A DNA stretch of 44,627 nucleotides from Spirochaetales bacterium. GTDB lineage: Bacteria > Spirochaetota > Spirochaetia > DSM-2461. Shown here piece after piece: positions 26,525-36,215 of this stretch; the stretch's first letter is position 1, and each line of letters starts with the position of its first letter. A program made the translations under genes and the position numbers. A model generated the notes under the pieces. It was given only the letters and a program-made list of their open reading frames with translations, was not told the origin of the DNA and searched no databases. Where the stretch lies: the NCBI GenBank assembly GCA_003247135.1, contig QKAW01000051.1:1-44627 (forward strand). The letters run 5' to 3'.

Positions 26525-27846
26525 GTAATCTCCTTATAAAAAGATGTAAATCCACCTGGTTGTATATACTCTCTAAGAAAATCCTCTGATAAATCTGTAT
26601 TTTTTGAAATAAAGAGAATCATCTCTTCCAATGAGTTAATATCTTCTTTTGAAAACAAAACAGAAAGTTCTTTAAGTTTTTCATATGAACAATAGGGTCT
26701 AAGACTATTAATAATAACCCCGGAATCCAGTAAATTCCGGTCTATTATCCCCTGATTAATTTTAAAAGACGAAATAAAAAGAGTTATTGAATCTATAGCT
26801 TTAACAATAGAGTCAAAAATCTCAATTTCCGATTCTAGAATAAAGGGCAAAAATGCATTTAACTGAAGCTGTCCATTTCTTGAATACTCATTAATCTTCC
26901 TTACTTCTAGGCTAATATTAATTGAGAGTCCTTTTACAAATTCAAGAAGAACAGGGTTTACTTTCATTGGCATTATTGTTGATCCATACTGCAGTTCAGG
27001 GTGAATAAATTCTCCCCGTGAAACATAATATGTAAAATCCGATGAAATTTTAAACAGTGTATTTACAAGAATATCATAGACTGATGAAGCTTCAACAAAT
27101 TTATCGCACATTGAGATATCAGAGGTCAAATTCTGGCTTCTGGAAAGAGGAAGTCCTGTAACAGCCCTTAAATGTCTCTCACAGGAGAAAATATATTTTG
27201 AAGGTGCAGAGAAACAGGTGCCTATTGCTGTACCTCCCAGAACAGAGTCTCTTACCCTCTCCTTAACCTTATTAAAACGCCATCTATCTCGCTCTATAGA
27301 TCCTGAATATGATGCAAAAACCTGCCCCAATGTTATTGGTAATGCACTCATCATCTCTGTTCTACCTGTGATTAGAGTATTCGAGAAACGGGATTCAAAT
27401 TCTACAAGAATTTCCTGAAGTTCAATAACCTTTTTTTCGATCTCATTAAGGTGTTCCAGATAGATAATTGTTACTGCTGTATTAAAGGTATCATTTGTTG
27501 ACTGAAACCTGTTAATATCCTCCAGATAATTTAGGGTTTCAGTTTGAAGCCTGTCATTTGCAAGAAAGCTTATTACCTCGTTCATATTCATATTGAGACT
27601 GGTTCCGGCCCCACCCTGTTTTAATGGAATAGAAAAGAGATTATTATGCTGTCCCGATATTATTTCATCCAGAATCTCCATTAATGTATTAAAAACGTCA
27701 AGGGAAAAAACAGTGCTAACTTCGTTAATTGCCAGTATGGCTGCCTTCTTCACCTGGCCGTAGGCTTTTACAAGGGCTGGAGGAGTAACACCAATTCCCC
27801 AATTTATCTGGGCTTTCCCTGTTTCAACTCCATTAAATTTTGCCAT
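26521..27846 (-). CDS. Aspartase/fumarase superfamily lyase in the hyd operon
   Basis: The 441-residue protein belongs to the aspartate ammonia-lyase/fumarase superfamily: QGGAGTSLNMNMNEV (about 77-91), TAIGTCFSAPSKY (about 206) and the signature YGSTIMPMKVNP (287-298). It is shorter and more divergent than housekeeping aspartases. AspA-like genes occur between hyd maturase genes in several anaerobes; supply of ammonia for the bridging amine ligand of the H-cluster is a reasonable inference, not proven by sequence. It overlaps hydE by 14 bases and hydF by 4. Confidence 0.88.
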   Translation of the reverse strand: MAKFNGVETGKAQINWGIGVTPPALVKAYGQVKKAAILAINEVSTVFSLDVFNTLMEILDEIISGQHNNLFSIPLKQGGAGTSLNMNMNEVISFLANDRLQTETLNYLEDINRFQSTNDTFNTAVTIIYLEHLNEIEKKVIELQEILVEFESRFSNTLITGRTEMMSALPITLGQVFASYSGSIERDRWRFNKVKERVRDSVLGGTAIGTCFSAPSKYIFSCERHLRAVTGLPLSRSQNLTSDISMCDKFVEASSVYDILVNTLFKISSDFTYYVSRGEFIHPELQYGSTIMPMKVNPVLLEFVKGLSINISLEVRKINEYSRNGQLQLNAFLPFILESEIEIFDSIVKAIDSITLFISSFKINQGIIDRNLLDSGVIINSLRPYCSYEKLKELSVLFSKEDINSLEEMILFISKNTDLSEDFLREYIQPGGFTSFYKEIT

Positions 27847-28846
27847 TCATTAACCTTAGAGCATCTGCCCTTGAAAAGTTTATTTTTCTACCAACACTTT
27901 TAACACGCATACTCATACAACCTATACATTGTGTTCCTGTTTCGTCTAAACAAATCTTCCCGGGGTAGAGAAGATAATCTTTTTTTACACTTACCGGAGT
28001 CAAGTTTGGCATTAAAACATTTGCCCCGGCTTTTATCATATCCTCTCTCCCTGTGGGTTTTAGTGAACCTGCAGCTGTTGTTGCAGGAATATGGGCTTTA
28101 GGAAGAAGTAGCCTTAAAAGAGCTGTACCCTTAATAGCGTAATCAATAGGCTCTTGAACTGACCCGGCAAGAGGTGTTTCATCTGAAGGGATAAATGGTC
28201 CTATTCCTACCATATCCAGTTCCAAATCCCTAGAGAGAAGAGCGTTATTGATTCTGGTCTCCTCACTCTCACCTGGTAGGCCAGTCATATACCCGGAACC
28301 AACCTGAAGACCGGCAGTTCTAATATCCTCCAGATTCTTTAATCTATCTGCAAGGGGCATTCCTCTTAATCTGTAATATAACTCCTGGTCGCTGGTTTCG
28401 AACCTTAAAAGATACCTGTCAACTCCTGAATCTTTCATTAATTTATACTCATCCAGTGTTCTGGAACCAAAGCTAAGTGTTATTGCTGCTTCATTATCTG
28501 TTTTTCTCTTTATGTCCTTAACTGTCTGACAAATATCCTTAACAGAAATATCCCTGTCTTCACCACCCTGTAAAACAAAGGTTCTAAGCCCCTTATTAAA
28601 ACCATCTAAACAGACATCTACAATAGTCTCAGACTCCAGACTATATCGATTTACATTTTTATTATCCCGGCGAATACCACAGTACTGGCAATTAATAACA
28701 CATTTGTTTGTAAACTCTACAAGGCCTCTAAGATAGACACTCTCTCCATGATTGGCAGTTGTTGTATCCCAGGCTGCCTTAAAAAGTTCAGTTGGGTCTT
28801 TCTTTTTATATAAAGTAAGAATTTCATCTAATGTGAATGTTTTCAT
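27833..28846 (-). CDS. hydE: [FeFe]-hydrogenase maturase HydE (radical SAM)
   Basis: The 337-residue protein has the radical SAM motif C49-x3-C53-x2-C56 (CVINCQYC), GGEDRD and the accessory C-x7-C-x2-C cluster near the C-terminus (CLDETGTQCIGC), both typical of HydE. HydE acts on the iron complex made by HydG during H-cluster assembly. It overlaps hydG by four bases (ATGA) and the lyase by 14, so the whole unit is translationally coupled. Confidence 0.95.
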   Translation of the reverse strand: MKTFTLDEILTLYKKKDPTELFKAAWDTTTANHGESVYLRGLVEFTNKCVINCQYCGIRRDNKNVNRYSLESETIVDVCLDGFNKGLRTFVLQGGEDRDISVKDICQTVKDIKRKTDNEAAITLSFGSRTLDEYKLMKDSGVDRYLLRFETSDQELYYRLRGMPLADRLKNLEDIRTAGLQVGSGYMTGLPGESEETRINNALLSRDLELDMVGIGPFIPSDETPLAGSVQEPIDYAIKGTALLRLLLPKAHIPATTAAGSLKPTGREDMIKAGANVLMPNLTPVSVKKDYLLYPGKICLDETGTQCIGCMSMRVKSVGRKINFSRADALRLMNGKI

Positions 28847-30210
28847 AAATAAATATCCCTCTTTCCCTGTTCAATATCCTTTAAACTTTTCTCTGTCTTT
28901 TTTTTAACTTCTTCAAAAGGGATCTCATTAGTTAGCTTTTCAATAAGTTTTAAACCTTTTTTTCTTGTATCTTCTGTTGCATAATCGTGGAGATATTCAG
29001 AAAATGAGGTTAAACCATTAGGAACACAGTATTTTTTTATTAGACCTGGTTTTGCAAGATCCATAAAGTCGTTTCCAACTCTCCCTTTTCTGTAACAACC
29101 TGTACAAAATGACGGAATGTACCCCGCATCTGTCATATCACTTATAACCTCTTCAAGGGATCTGTGGTCTCCGAGAGAAAATTGCATATTATCCTTACTC
29201 TCGGAATACCCTCCAGGACTGGTTTTAGAACCGGCAGAGACTTGGGAAACCCCATACTTCATAAGTTCCTCCCTTAGCTCTTTACTCTCTCTTGTTGAAA
29301 GAATAATTCCGGTATATGGCATTGCCATTCTTATAATCGAGATAATTTTCCTAAACTCATTGTCTGATACAGGAAATGGAATATTCTCTGTTAATGGGGC
29401 CCCTGGTGCTGGCTCTATTCGTGGAACACTTACAGTGTGAGGCCCACAACCAAATTCCTCTTCTAATGACTTGGCGTGTTCCAGAATGGATAGTACTTCA
29501 AATTTATAATCTGCCAATCCAAAAAGAACACCTACACCAACATCATCTATGCCAGCTTCCATTGCTCTGTGCATAACATTTAAACGGTATTCATAATCCG
29601 CCTTTTTGCCTGTTGGATGATATTTTTTATACAATTCCGGATCATAAGTCTCCTGAAAACAGGTGTAGGTTCCTATTTTTGCCTTTTTCAACTCTTTAAA
29701 TTCTTCAACATCCAGCGGTGCAATCTCTACATTAATTCTTTTTATACTTTGTCCGTTAACATTGGCAGAATAGACAGTTTCAAGTGCATCTAAAGTATTT
29801 TTTAGTGGAGTTTTACTAGACTCACCGCAAAGAAGTAGAATTCGCTTATGCCCTTCACGAATAAGAGCCTCACTCTCCTTTATTAATTCATCTTTTGTAA
29901 GTGTAACACGCTTTAAATCTTTATTTGCTGCCCGAAATCCGCAGTAAAGACAGTTATTGGAACAGTAATTTCCAGTATACAGTGGTGCAAACAGAACCAT
30001 CCTGTTTCCGTAAATCTCCCGTTTTACATAGGATGCTGTCTCCAGTAAGGCCTGAATCTGACTTCCGGACTCGACAGTTAAAAGTTTGGAAACATCCTCT
30101 AAATCAAGACCTTTAAGCTCCCTGGCTTTATTTAATACAGTATTTAACTCTTCCTGGGATACACCAGGTCTATCTGCTAACTTCTTTAGCTTATCTACAT
30201 TGAGAAACAT
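28843..30210 (-). CDS. hydG: [FeFe]-hydrogenase maturase HydG (radical SAM tyrosine lyase)
   Basis: The 455-residue protein has C83-x3-C87-x2-C90 (CSNNCLYC) and the C-terminal C-x2-C-x22-C auxiliary cluster (CTGCYRKGRVG ... KKYC), which defines HydG rather than ThiH. It cleaves tyrosine to provide the CO and cyanide ligands of the H-cluster. First gene of the operon, with AAGGAG before the ATG. The 152-base gap upstream (30211-30362) holds an inverted repeat GATCAA/TTGATC (30321-30339) but no clear promoter. Confidence 0.97.
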   Translation of the reverse strand: MFLNVDKLKKLADRPGVSQEELNTVLNKARELKGLDLEDVSKLLTVESGSQIQALLETASYVKREIYGNRMVLFAPLYTGNYCSNNCLYCGFRAANKDLKRVTLTKDELIKESEALIREGHKRILLLCGESSKTPLKNTLDALETVYSANVNGQSIKRINVEIAPLDVEEFKELKKAKIGTYTCFQETYDPELYKKYHPTGKKADYEYRLNVMHRAMEAGIDDVGVGVLFGLADYKFEVLSILEHAKSLEEEFGCGPHTVSVPRIEPAPGAPLTENIPFPVSDNEFRKIISIIRMAMPYTGIILSTRESKELREELMKYGVSQVSAGSKTSPGGYSESKDNMQFSLGDHRSLEEVISDMTDAGYIPSFCTGCYRKGRVGNDFMDLAKPGLIKKYCVPNGLTSFSEYLHDYATEDTRKKGLKLIEKLTNEIPFEEVKKKTEKSLKDIEQGKRDIYL

Positions 30211-30320
30211 CGATACTCCTTAACCCTTAGATTTTCCTTGGGTTCAGATTTTTTATGAATCCTTGCAAAGATATTAAATCTTTACTCAGATAAGATAAAA
30301 ATATATCAATTCAAAACAAA

Positions 30321-30339
30321 GATCAAGGATAAGTTGATC
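30321..30339. repeat. Short inverted repeat upstream of hydG
   Basis: GATCAA (30321-30326), seven bases, TTGATC (30334-30339), a perfect 6-bp pair. It lies about 110 bases before the hydG start and 23 bases after the solute-binding protein stop. It could be an operator for the hyd genes; the evidence is only its symmetry and place. Confidence 0.3.
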
Positions 30340-30362
30340 CAGGTTGTACCAATTGTTACCAT

Positions 30363-31688
30363 TTACTGGGATAAAAGTTTATCAACTCGTGTTTTAATAT
30401 TGGAAATTGTTGTTTCTACACTCTGTTTTTTTGTAAGAAATTTTTCAACCTCTTCATGCATAACACTATTATACTCTACAGATTTTACACCTGTGATCTT
30501 CTCGTCAAGAAATAATACTTCCTGGCTGGAGTAGTTATAATTTAAAACTTCTTTAGTTATACCTTCAACACCCAAAACATCATAAATTCTTGCAAAAAGA
30601 TCTTTTGAGTCAGCAGAGATATAGGTGGATGGAGCTACAGTTGCGTATTTACTTGCAAGTTTAACAAGCTCAACTGCTATTTTAGCTGCTTCTTCCGGAT
30701 GAGGTGAGGATTTTGATACTGCAAAACCTGAAACAACTCCCCAGGTTATTCTGTTTTTGGAACCTTCAAATACCGGCAGAGGTGCTATTCCCACTTCAAA
30801 ATCCCTTGGGTAGGTAACTTTATCAATTAAAAAGTTAAGAACCCATGGTCCTTGAATAAACATTCCATACTTACCAGACATAAAGTCTGTAGGTTTTAAT
30901 CCATCAATTACATTTTTTGCAAAACTTGGTATACTCTCATCTACATGCATCATTTCGTAGGTTCTTATTAGGGCAGTTTTGAAACTTGGATCATCAATAT
31001 TTGAAAGCCCCTTTGAGTTATAAAAATTTCTGCCTCCATTTATCCTCATTAATGCTTCCCCATACCAGAATATGCCCCAGTTAAAATGTAATGCTCCAAA
31101 GGTTTTTTCTCCATTTTCAATAAATGTTAATTTTTTAGCAAGTTCTCTATACTCCTTCCAGGTCATTGGCTTTTCACTATCCGGATATGGAATACCTGCA
31201 TGATCAAAAACATTTTTGTTATAAAAAAGAACCCATTTTGTTGGATTATAAGGCACAATAAGAGTATTTCCATCAATTTTTGACATTTTTGCATAATTCC
31301 CAAAGGTATTGTCAAAATCGATGCCCAACTCATCAAAATACTTATTAAGAGGTAAAATAATTCCCTGGGTATTATACTGGCTCATTTCATAAGGGTTATA
31401 AATTGCAATAATATCCTGAGCAACCCCGGAAGCAACACTTAATGGCATCTCTGAAGCATAATCAGAAGGTTTTTCCCAAACGTCTATTATGTAATTGGAA
31501 TATTTTGGATCTGTCTGTAAATCTTTTATCCCTGACATAATATCCGGATTATCCATTTGATTCTCAATATTGAAGATTATTTTAATCTTCTCATCATTGG
31601 AATTACTTATATCCTCATTTCCCGCTGAATCTTTTTTACACCCCACAATTAAACACAATAAAATAAAAAATAGAAACTTTTTTAACAT
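30363..31688 (-). CDS. Extracellular solute-binding lipoprotein (family 1)
   Basis: The 441-residue protein starts MLKKFLFFILLCLIVGCKKD, a lipoprotein signal with the lipobox cysteine, then a sugar-type binding protein fold (PYNPTKWVLFYNKNVFDHAGI; MSGKYGMFIQGPWVLNFL). The frame opens at a GTG inside the ribosome site; the ATG two codons later is the likely start. No ABC permease gene is next to it. Instead it is divergent from a membrane histidine kinase, so it may present a sugar-like ligand to that kinase rather than to a transporter. Confidence 0.88.
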   Translation of the reverse strand: MLKKFLFFILLCLIVGCKKDSAGNEDISNSNDEKIKIIFNIENQMDNPDIMSGIKDLQTDPKYSNYIIDVWEKPSDYASEMPLSVASGVAQDIIAIYNPYEMSQYNTQGIILPLNKYFDELGIDFDNTFGNYAKMSKIDGNTLIVPYNPTKWVLFYNKNVFDHAGIPYPDSEKPMTWKEYRELAKKLTFIENGEKTFGALHFNWGIFWYGEALMRINGGRNFYNSKGLSNIDDPSFKTALIRTYEMMHVDESIPSFAKNVIDGLKPTDFMSGKYGMFIQGPWVLNFLIDKVTYPRDFEVGIAPLPVFEGSKNRITWGVVSGFAVSKSSPHPEEAAKIAVELVKLASKYATVAPSTYISADSKDLFARIYDVLGVEGITKEVLNYNYSSQEVLFLDEKITGVKSVEYNSVMHEEVEKFLTKKQSVETTISNIKTRVDKLLSQ

Positions 31689-31705
31689 AACCACCTCTTA
31701 ATTTA

Positions 31706-31733
31706 ATTATAATAATTGTAGTTTATATTTCAA
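31706..31733 (-). promoter_or_regulatory. Promoter of the solute-binding lipoprotein gene
   Basis: On the minus strand TTGAAA (31728-31733), 16 bases, TATAAT (31706-31711), followed by an AGGTGG ribosome site before the ATG. Confidence 0.65.
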
Positions 31734-31747
31734 ATTTATTTTTTGTT

Positions 31748-31776
31748 TTGACTCCGGTAATTTTAACAATTAAAAT
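31748..31776 (+). promoter_or_regulatory. Promoter of the histidine kinase gene, likely leaderless
   Basis: TTGACT (31748-31753), 17 bases, TAAAAT (31771-31776), then seven bases to the ATG at 31784. No Shine-Dalgarno sequence is present. Confidence 0.55.
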
Positions 31777-31783
31777 ATAGTAT

Positions 31784-33259
31784 ATGTTAAAAAAAACCTT
31801 ACAGAATAATTTTGCTCTTTACCTCATATCAATTATTACCTGTTTTATTCTCTTAATTTCAGTTCTTGGTCTTTTTTTTAATATGTACTTAAAACTGCAA
31901 GATACAGAGATAAAATCTATTATATTTTTATCCAGCTGGGATCATCTAAACGAACAGTCCAATAATCTCTATTACTCAAACAAGAATTTTAATACCCTTG
32001 AAAAGGAGTGGTATAAAAGTTGGGATGATATAGAGATAACCATAAACAATATAAATATTATTATTAAGGAACAGATGATAACTGATGATAATCTTCTTAA
32101 ATCCTACCTAAACATATTAACAACATGGACTGTTGTTCAGGATCATCTAAACACAATCTCATTGGATATTGAAAATATAAAAAGCTCCCCTATAAGTCAG
32201 AATCTTATTTCATCTGAAGGTTATGCTTTAAACAGAGTTTATCTGGCTTATTTAAATGGTAAGTATACAGATGAGGATTATTACTCTATTTCCAGGTTGC
32301 AAAAATCTATTAATCTTTTAAATACAACCAGCGAGATTTTTGATGAAATTATTAATAACTCGATTAACGCTCTAGAAGTCTTTAAAGAGAACAGAATATC
32401 AAAATTCAAGATTGTTATAATCCTTATGCTCCTAATTATTCTGCCATTAACTGCACTTTTTTTAAGAAATATCTTCAGGTTAAATTTTATAATGTCTGCA
32501 AAAATAAAAGAGCAGACTAGTGAGCTGGAACTAAGATACAAAGAGTTAATAAAAACCCAGAAAGATTTGGAGAATGCAAAAACTCAAATATCAATTCTGC
32601 ATCTTATTAAGGGAATTGCCCACGAAATCAATACCCCTTTAAGTATATCTCTTAACTCCTACGACTTAATAAATAGCTATTTTGAAAAACTCCCGGATAC
32701 AAGTAGTAAGCAGAACCTGAATGATCTATTTACTCTTTTACACAACAATTTGTACAAAATTGACTCACTTGTACAAACATTGAAGGGTTTTGTAAACGAT
32801 ACTAATGATAATAATAAAATTTCCATTAATCTTTTAGAGTTAGTTTCATTAGGTATAAATGAAATCTTTAAATATCCCCCTGCAAACTGCATTATCGATA
32901 TACAGAAAGATACTATTGTTAAGTCAAATCCGATTAATTTTTTAACTTCAATAAAGCCTGTGATTCAAAACTGGATGGATCATAATAGTTTAGAAGAGGA
33001 TAATTTTAAAATAACTTATATTGAAACAAAATCCTTGTGGTTTATTAAATTAGAAAGTTCCGGAAAGTCCCTAAGCAAAGAGGAGTTAAAATTTTGTATG
33101 GAACCTTTTTATACAACTGTAAGAAAAAATGGACATCTTGGACTTGGTCTTAGCCTCTCCTACGCTACTGTAAAAAACAGACTGGGAGGGGATATGTACT
33201 GTTTTACCCCTCCCAATGGTAACGGATTTGTTGTTCTACTTAAGTTTATTAAAGTTTAA
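31784..33259 (+). CDS. Membrane sensor histidine kinase with altered ATP-binding box
   Basis: The 491-residue protein has membrane helices at about 10-33 and 208-230 around a ~175-residue, helical periplasmic domain. A coiled coil leads to H280 in GIAHEINTPLSI, the phosphoacceptor. In the ATPase domain the N box (VIQNWMDH, N396) and G2 loop (GHLGLGLSLSYATVK) are recognisable, but the G1 box that normally reads DNGxGI is SSGKSL (425-430), so the Asp that holds adenine is lost. It may have weak or no kinase activity, or act as a phosphatase or heterodimer partner. The 3' end overlaps the convergent GH31 gene by 11 bases. Confidence 0.85.
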   Translation: MLKKTLQNNFALYLISIITCFILLISVLGLFFNMYLKLQDTEIKSIIFLSSWDHLNEQSNNLYYSNKNFNTLEKEWYKSWDDIEITINNINIIIKEQMITDDNLLKSYLNILTTWTVVQDHLNTISLDIENIKSSPISQNLISSEGYALNRVYLAYLNGKYTDEDYYSISRLQKSINLLNTTSEIFDEIINNSINALEVFKENRISKFKIVIILMLLIILPLTALFLRNIFRLNFIMSAKIKEQTSELELRYKELIKTQKDLENAKTQISILHLIKGIAHEINTPLSISLNSYDLINSYFEKLPDTSSKQNLNDLFTLLHNNLYKIDSLVQTLKGFVNDTNDNNKISINLLELVSLGINEIFKYPPANCIIDIQKDTIVKSNPINFLTSIKPVIQNWMDHNSLEEDNFKITYIETKSLWFIKLESSGKSLSKEELKFCMEPFYTTVRKNGHLGLGLSLSYATVKNRLGGDMYCFTPPNGNGFVVLLKFIKV

Positions 33260-35372
33260 ACAGTTGCCCCTTAGAGTTAACAATTAGGTAATTAATTTTC
33301 TTTATTATACTGTTTTCAGATAAATTAGTTAAAACCTGGGGTTTACTATCTTCTTGAATTTTTATAGTAATATCCAGTTCTGTATAGTCACCATTCATAT
33401 AATTAGTTGTAACTCCATCATCATTATATAACCTGTAAGTAGCTAAATCCTGAACATAGGCTATTACTGTTATTTCACTCTGATCAATAGAGTCAATATT
33501 ATGACTATGATTTCCAATAACAAGAATTTTGTTTTTTCTAATAAATAGAGGTATCTCATCCAATTCTATATCTATAAAATGATGTCCCTTTGGATGTAAA
33601 GAGTAATTAAAATCTGTATAATCCCCTACTTTCCATAAAAGCATATCCTCCGGCATCCAAACATTTCGGGAGAATGTATTTGGAGTATAGATAGGAGCTA
33701 GCATTACAGAATCCCCTACTAATACCTGATCTTCTACTCTTCTGGATATATCATCACTGAATTCATAGGCAAGTGATTTAAAATAGCACTCACTCTCTTT
33801 TGCAGCCTTCATAAATTCTGAGTAAATATATGGGATTAAAGCATACCTTAAATTTATTGCTGATCTAAAAATATCTGTAGATTCCACATCAAAGGCAAAT
33901 GGTTCCTGAGCCCTTGTTCCAAGAGTTGTATGGTTTCTTAAAAGTGGAGTAAATACCCCAAACTGAGTCCATCGGATTACAAGTTCAGCTGATGCATCAC
34001 AACCAAAACCTCCAACATCTGCACCTGAATATAAAAATCCAAGCATATTAATTGATGGCATCATTTTTATATTAAGTAGCAAATGTTCCCACCATGATTT
34101 ATTATCACCAGTCCAGATACCACCATATCTATGCATTCCAACATAGGATGCTCTTGAAAAGAGTAGAATTCTTTTATCCGGATAATTTTTTACAAAGCTC
34201 TCTCCTGCGGCTCTTGTCATATTATAACCATATAAGTTGTGAAGGTCATAATGATTTATCAGTTCCCCATCTACATTATGATAAAAACTTTTATAATCCT
34301 CAATGCTATGGGAAATTCCCTCCATTGTGTCTTTCATCTGGAAATAAAGATCTACTCCGATATTTTTGCCTTCCATACTTTTTATTTTTTCAAAGGCTTT
34401 TTTAATCCCACCTTCTGAATAAAAAATTGCAGGTTCATTCATATCATTCCAAAAACCTTCAATACCCTGATCGATGAGAATTTTATACTTATCTCCGAAC
34501 CATGTTCTAACTTTTGAATTCATAAAATCAGGAAAGTAGACATGGCCGGGCCATACAGCTCCAACAAATGGCTTCCCATCTTTATCTAAGCAGTAATATC
34601 CATTTTCAATACCTTCATCGCTAATATCATAACCCTTCTCTTTTTTACAACCTGCATCAATTATTGGTATTAACCTGAAACCTTTATTCTTAATAAATTT
34701 TACAAACTCCGAGAATTCAGGAAATTTTGCTTTGTCTATAGTAAAATTTTTATAATTATCCATATAATCAATATCCATATAAATTGTATCACATGGTATT
34801 TGACTATTTCTGAATTTATCAGCAATTTCAGTTATAGAGGTCATATCCGGATAGCTCCAACGGCTCTGTTGAAAACCAAATGCCCATTTAGGTGGAATGT
34901 AGGAGATTCCTATCGCTTTTCTGAATTTCTTTACAATCTCTTTTAAGCTGTTACCTGTAATAATATAGAGGTTAAAATTAGGGTTTTCCATGGATATTTC
35001 AAGTGTATCTATATCAGTAAACCCTACATCAAACCTTACCTTACCGGGATGATCTATAAAAAGACCAAACTTTCTTTCGCCATCTACAATAATTAAATTA
35101 TGTGCTGCGTATAAGGATTTTTTATCCGGGGTATGATTAAATTCATCAAAACAGAAGGATTCATAAATTCCTCCTCTTTTATTCATCCCTCCCACATTTT
35201 CTCCAAGGCCAAACACAATATCTTTCTTTTTCATTCCATATGAGATACTGAAGTTTTCACCCTGGTTAACTGCTATAAATTCCGGTAATTGGGTTTGGGG
35301 AACTACCTTAACATAGTTAATATCAACAACTGCATCGGTAACAAAAGAGTTACCAAATTCTATCTTAATCAA
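33249..35372 (-). CDS. Glycoside hydrolase family 31 (alpha-glucosidase type)
   Basis: At 707 residues the enzyme has the GH31 barrel with the nucleophile D310 in GFWNDMNEPAIF and the acid/base D423 in WTGDNKSWW, after an N-terminal beta domain containing FGLGENVGGMNKRG. No signal peptide is seen, so it should act in the cytosol on alpha-linked glucosides or xylosides imported by the upstream ABC system. The exact linkage cannot be read from the sequence. It is the last gene of the LacI-controlled cluster, 18 bases after the second permease gene. Confidence 0.92.
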   Translation of the reverse strand: MIKIEFGNSFVTDAVVDINYVKVVPQTQLPEFIAVNQGENFSISYGMKKKDIVFGLGENVGGMNKRGGIYESFCFDEFNHTPDKKSLYAAHNLIIVDGERKFGLFIDHPGKVRFDVGFTDIDTLEISMENPNFNLYIITGNSLKEIVKKFRKAIGISYIPPKWAFGFQQSRWSYPDMTSITEIADKFRNSQIPCDTIYMDIDYMDNYKNFTIDKAKFPEFSEFVKFIKNKGFRLIPIIDAGCKKEKGYDISDEGIENGYYCLDKDGKPFVGAVWPGHVYFPDFMNSKVRTWFGDKYKILIDQGIEGFWNDMNEPAIFYSEGGIKKAFEKIKSMEGKNIGVDLYFQMKDTMEGISHSIEDYKSFYHNVDGELINHYDLHNLYGYNMTRAAGESFVKNYPDKRILLFSRASYVGMHRYGGIWTGDNKSWWEHLLLNIKMMPSINMLGFLYSGADVGGFGCDASAELVIRWTQFGVFTPLLRNHTTLGTRAQEPFAFDVESTDIFRSAINLRYALIPYIYSEFMKAAKESECYFKSLAYEFSDDISRRVEDQVLVGDSVMLAPIYTPNTFSRNVWMPEDMLLWKVGDYTDFNYSLHPKGHHFIDIELDEIPLFIRKNKILVIGNHSHNIDSIDQSEITVIAYVQDLATYRLYNDDGVTTNYMNGDYTELDITIKIQEDSKPQVLTNLSENSIIKKINYLIVNSKGQLFKL

Positions 35373-35390
35373 ATCTTTCTCCTGATTTTA

Positions 35391-36215
35391 TTATTTTATT
35401 GAGCCCTGCATTACACCTTTAACAATCTGTTTCTGTGCAAAGAAATAGAATATAATTACTGGTAGCATGGTTATTAAAAGTCCAGCCAGGGCATAGTGCC
35501 ACTGTTTTGAATACTGTCCAAAAAAGAAAAACATTTTTAAAGGTATGGTAGCCCATTCAGGCTTATTTATTGTTAACTGTGGTAGCAGGAAGTCATTCCA
35601 TATCCACATAACATTTAGAATTGATACTGTAACAGTTATCGGTTTTAATAATGGAAATACAACTATTGAGTAGACCTGGAATCTGTTACAACCGTCAATA
35701 ATAGCTGCTTCCTCCAGTTCCAGTGGAACGCTCTTTATGAATCCATGGTATAAAATTATTGATAAACTTGAGCCAAAGCCCAGATACATAAATATTATCC
35801 CCGGAGGATTTAGAAATTTCATTCTACCCATTAAACTTACAAGAGGAAGCATTACTGACTGAAAAGGAATCAGCATAGCTGCTGCAAAAGTCATGAAAAT
35901 AAGGTTGCTGTACCATGTTTTTGTTCTTACAAGCACCCAGGCAGCCATTGAGGCAAATAGAACCAGAAGAAAGGTACTAATAATGGTAATTGTTAAAGAG
36001 TTTTTAAAAGCCCTTAAAAAACCAAGCCTGTCAAAAGCTATTGCATAGTTTTTAAGATCAAGATACTGCCCAAAAGGTAGAGCCATAGTATCTATAAAGA
36101 TACCTTTCATTGTCTTAAAGGAATTTACCACTACAAGATAGAATGGAGATAAAAATAACAATGCCAAAACTATACCGATAAACCCGAGAATTATTCTGTT
36201 TCTTCCAGTTTTCAT
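35391..36215 (-). CDS. Carbohydrate ABC transporter permease (MalG type)
   Basis: A 274-residue membrane protein with six helices and the EAA loop ELEEAAIIDGCNRFQVYSIVVFPLLKP (split across the cytosolic turn). It pairs with the preceding permease to import a sugar. Its ATG shares one base with the stop codon of that gene (TAATG). No ATPase gene is in the cluster, so a shared MsmK/MalK-type ATPase encoded elsewhere is expected. Confidence 0.93.
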   Translation of the reverse strand: MKTGRNRIILGFIGIVLALLFLSPFYLVVVNSFKTMKGIFIDTMALPFGQYLDLKNYAIAFDRLGFLRAFKNSLTITIISTFLLVLFASMAAWVLVRTKTWYSNLIFMTFAAAMLIPFQSVMLPLVSLMGRMKFLNPPGIIFMYLGFGSSLSIILYHGFIKSVPLELEEAAIIDGCNRFQVYSIVVFPLLKPITVTVSILNVMWIWNDFLLPQLTINKPEWATIPLKMFFFFGQYSKQWHYALAGLLITMLPVIIFYFFAQKQIVKGVMQGSIK

